Shown here: one piece after another, positions 45,108 through 46,841 of the stretch
Layout of the letters: each line of letters opens with the position of its first letter
Position numbering within the stretch: position 1 is the stretch's first letter
NCBI GenBank assembly: GCA_003669125.1
Contig: QWQF01000029.1
Location: 1-46,841 of the forward strand
Source: Planctomycetota bacterium
GTDB taxonomy: Bacteria; Planctomycetota; Planctomycetia; Planctomycetales; Planctomycetaceae
Reading direction: 5' to 3'
Length of the DNA stretch: 46,841 nt
Program-made: the position numbers and the translations under genes
Notes under the pieces: model-generated
Told to the model about the DNA's origin: nothing
The model's database searches: none
Seen by the model: the letters and a program-made list of their open reading frames with translations, nothing else

Positions 45108-45209
45108 GGCTCAACCGGCGATCCGAGGAGGTGGAGCGATTCCAGCAATGCTTTTCCGCGTTTGCGTGCGTTGTGGACAAACAGACCTCCTCGGACCACC
45201 GGTTGAGCC
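45108..45209. repeat. Palindromic element between ppdK and the TlpA-like gene
   Basis: 25-nt arms (45108-45132 and 45185-45209) match as inverted repeats at 23 of 25 positions, separated by 52 nt. No coding sequence is supported inside it. Confidence 0.8.
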
Positions 45210-45264
45210 ATCGGTTTTTCAAACCTGTGCCATCCATGCAGGCAGGTTCAAAATCTGCCCCGCG

Positions 45265-46395
45265 TCACTTCGTCGCGACCGGTTTGTCGGCGAGCAGCTT
45301 CTCGATCATGTCATGAATCGCTTTGGCGTTGGCCGGACCGCTGCCAACTTTGATCAAGCGAATCACTCCTTGGCGGTCGATGAGCACGACGTGCGGAATG
45401 CCCGTCACCGCGAAATCGGCAGAGGACGTGCTGTCTTTGCCTTGAATCGCGAAGCGATGTTCCAGCTTATGGAACTCAGCGAAGTGCTTGAGCATCACTT
45501 GCTCATCTTCGTTCGAAACTTCGTCCTTCTCTTTGCCGCGGATCGGCTTGCTCGTCGCTTCATCCCAACCGTAGTTGTAGTAGCGAGTCATACCGACGAT
45601 GACCAAACCCTTGTCGGAATAGGTTTCTTGCCATTCGCGCAGATGCGGGAATGTGGCGATGCACGGGCCGCACCAGATGGCCCAGAAGTCGAGCAACACG
45701 ACTTTGCCCTTGAGTTCATCGGAAGTCAGCGGAGAACCGTTCGTCCAAGACTCGATTTGCAATTCAGGGGCGGGCTGGCCAATCAATGCGAGAAGTTTCT
45801 GAGCATTCTTGATCGTGTTTGCCAGCACCGTCAGCGTCCGTTCGAGCGTCGACAGAGCAGCCTTGTCTGGCTCCCCTTCCTTGAGTTTCTCGACGCGGGC
45901 CTTGACCAACTTCAATTTCTCATCGGCTTTGTCCGGATCCGTCCGGGCGATCGAGCTAAGTTCCATCGAGACTTTGCGACTGTACTTCATCAGCAGCGCC
46001 GCATCGCCCGGCTTGTCATCCAACAGCTTCTCGAAGTCCGCCAACGTCAGGCGAGCCAATTCGAGGTTGCCTTCGTAAGTGGTGACCAACGATTTGGCTC
46101 GGGTCAGGTTGGCTTTTCCGGCCGCAGATTCCGGAGTCAGTGTGCTGAGAAATTCTTTCGCTGCCGCCAACTTCTTTTCGGCAAGGTCCGGTGAAGGCTC
46201 CATCAACCGGACGATTTCGGTAAACGTCTCATTCAGCCAGGCCGTTGAGGCCTTGGTGTCATCGGGGTTGGCTTTGTACTGCTCGGTCGCGGTCCCCGCC
46301 GCGCCGCTGTCCTTATCCGCTTTGACCGCGTCATCGGCTCTCAGAGAACTGAACGCCAAGGCGATGACCACAAACATCAACGACAAAACCTTCAT
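45265..46395 (-). CDS. TlpA-like exported thiol-disulfide protein
   Basis: A 376-residue protein. GAGGAA lies 6 nt before ATG 46395. The signal peptide (MKVLSLMFVVIALAFSSLRA) precedes a helical region (~25-225) rich in Lys, Ala and Asp (KKLAAAKEFLSTLTPESAAG; LADFEKLLDDKPGDAALLMK). The thioredoxin domain (~225-376) has VVLLDFWAIWCGPCIATFP (WCGPC redox site, ~241), LVIVGMTRYYNYGW and the cis-Pro strand TGIPHVVLIDRQGVI. It is likely a periplasmic reductase or cytochrome-maturation helper; the pentahaem cytochrome elsewhere in the window would need such a partner, but no direct link is seen. Confidence 0.94.
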   Translation of the reverse strand: MKVLSLMFVVIALAFSSLRADDAVKADKDSGAAGTATEQYKANPDDTKASTAWLNETFTEIVRLMEPSPDLAEKKLAAAKEFLSTLTPESAAGKANLTRAKSLVTTYEGNLELARLTLADFEKLLDDKPGDAALLMKYSRKVSMELSSIARTDPDKADEKLKLVKARVEKLKEGEPDKAALSTLERTLTVLANTIKNAQKLLALIGQPAPELQIESWTNGSPLTSDELKGKVVLLDFWAIWCGPCIATFPHLREWQETYSDKGLVIVGMTRYYNYGWDEATSKPIRGKEKDEVSNEDEQVMLKHFAEFHKLEHRFAIQGKDSTSSADFAVTGIPHVVLIDRQGVIRLIKVGSGPANAKAIHDMIEKLLADKPVATK

Positions 46396-46759
46396 GGGCC
46401 GTTCCTCAAAAAATGAAAAGTGAGAAAGCACCGTCCGTGACACTGGGATCGCTTCGTACGGCCGGACATTTCAAGAGCCGGTTCGAAAGTCTGCAACCGT
46501 TACGGCCAGAAAACTGGCGACTTGCAGGGACGTACCGAACCGGTCCCGGTGGAAAATGGCAGTTCAAACGTGAGTTCGCTGGCCGGAACCCCCATCCGCT
46601 TTCGCTTCGTGGTTCACGACACGGAAATGTTCTCGATGCGGTTCGAGTAGGATGGCCGCCCTCGGCCGGCCTTTGAAATTTCAAATCTCAAATCAGAACT
46701 GTCCGGCTAACGATTCGGCCGGACGTTTGAAAATGTTGTTTGTTAATGGATTACGTTGA
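46396..46759. other. Non-coding stretch upstream of the TlpA-like gene
   Basis: No gene is supported here. It holds the promoter region of the leftward TlpA-like gene, a perfect 14-bp palindrome TTTGAAATTTCAAA (46672-46685), and a small hairpin GTCCGGC...GCCGGAC (46701-46724). The 12-mer GGCCGGACRTTT occurs at 46460-46471 and 46717-46728. Short open frames exist but lack ribosome sites and family features. Confidence 0.5.
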
Positions 46760-46841
46760 ATGACGAGCGCGCACGATTTGAACTCGGAACGCAAGAATCT
46801 TCCGACGACCGGCGATCCCGCTGGACGTTGGAGGTTGCAAG
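46760..46841 (+). CDS. Possible start of a gene cut by the right edge
   Basis: An ATG at 46760 opens 27 codons (MTSAHDLNSERKNLPTTG...) that run off the window. The base composition changes from AT-rich to coding-like at this point. No clear ribosome site is seen, and no family can be named from so short a piece. Confidence 0.3.
   Translation, partial: MTSAHDLNSERKNLPTTGDPAGRWRLQ

Overview
The window reads as a chromosomal segment of a planctomycete (phylum Planctomycetota), with roughly 60% G+C. This is inferred from gene content rather than a marker gene. It carries a DUF1549/DUF1553 (PSD1-type) protein paired with a Tat-exported DUF1501 protein, a secreted multihaem cytochrome with a beta-propeller, several secreted PQQ-like propellers, a ThuA/LamG protein and thioredoxin-like lipoprotein-style proteins. 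It also carries dispersed palindromic elements of the kind common in that phylum. No rRNA, tRNA, CRISPR array, integrase or transposase was recognised.

Layout. 1-2431 (minus): a beta-ketoacyl-ACP synthase cut by the window edge, a small membrane protein 2 bp upstream of it, and a Tat-exported SMP-30/gluconolactonase-like protein. 2664-19067 (plus): transketolase, a double-GNAT acetyltransferase, a 1372-residue FtsK/EssC-like ATPase, a secreted M19 dipeptidase translationally coupled to a DUF3592 membrane protein, a ThuA-ThuA-LamG protein, and a pentahaem cytochrome/propeller protein. 19028-20311 (minus): a radical SAM protein that overlaps the cytochrome gene tail to tail. 20427-25991 (plus): a secreted HExxH metallopeptidase, two tandem PQQ-like propellers, an HpcH/HpaI aldolase and a CPBP membrane protease. 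26010-29712 (minus): MoxR ATPase, a membrane protein with an SRPBCC domain, and a thioredoxin-fold protein. 29822-33165 (plus): a PmtA-like methyltransferase and a sensor kinase coupled to a SpoIID-type protein. 33176-42009 (minus): the DUF1501/PSD1 pair, an HrpA helicase and an FHA protein. 42270-44993 (plus): pyruvate phosphate dikinase with a terminator. 45265-46395 (minus): a TlpA-like protein. The right edge is mostly non-coding.

Two observations stand out. First, the end of the ThuA gene carries the dnaX-type slippery heptamer A AAA AAG inside an A9 run, then a TAG stop, then 10 nt later a perfect 20-bp-stem hairpin. The -1 frame then runs straight into the pentahaem cytochrome ORF, which has no signal peptide and no convincing start of its own. 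This looks like a programmed -1 frameshift or slippage that yields a ~2226-residue exported fusion, or else a one-base homopolymer error. Second, at least ten palindromic elements of several families are scattered through the window. Some are intergenic; others sit in frame inside hrpA, the cytochrome gene and probably ftsK and the metallopeptidase. One has an 8-bp flanking direct repeat, and two members of one family show compensatory arm changes. Together they suggest a population of small mobile, protein-compatible palindromic elements.
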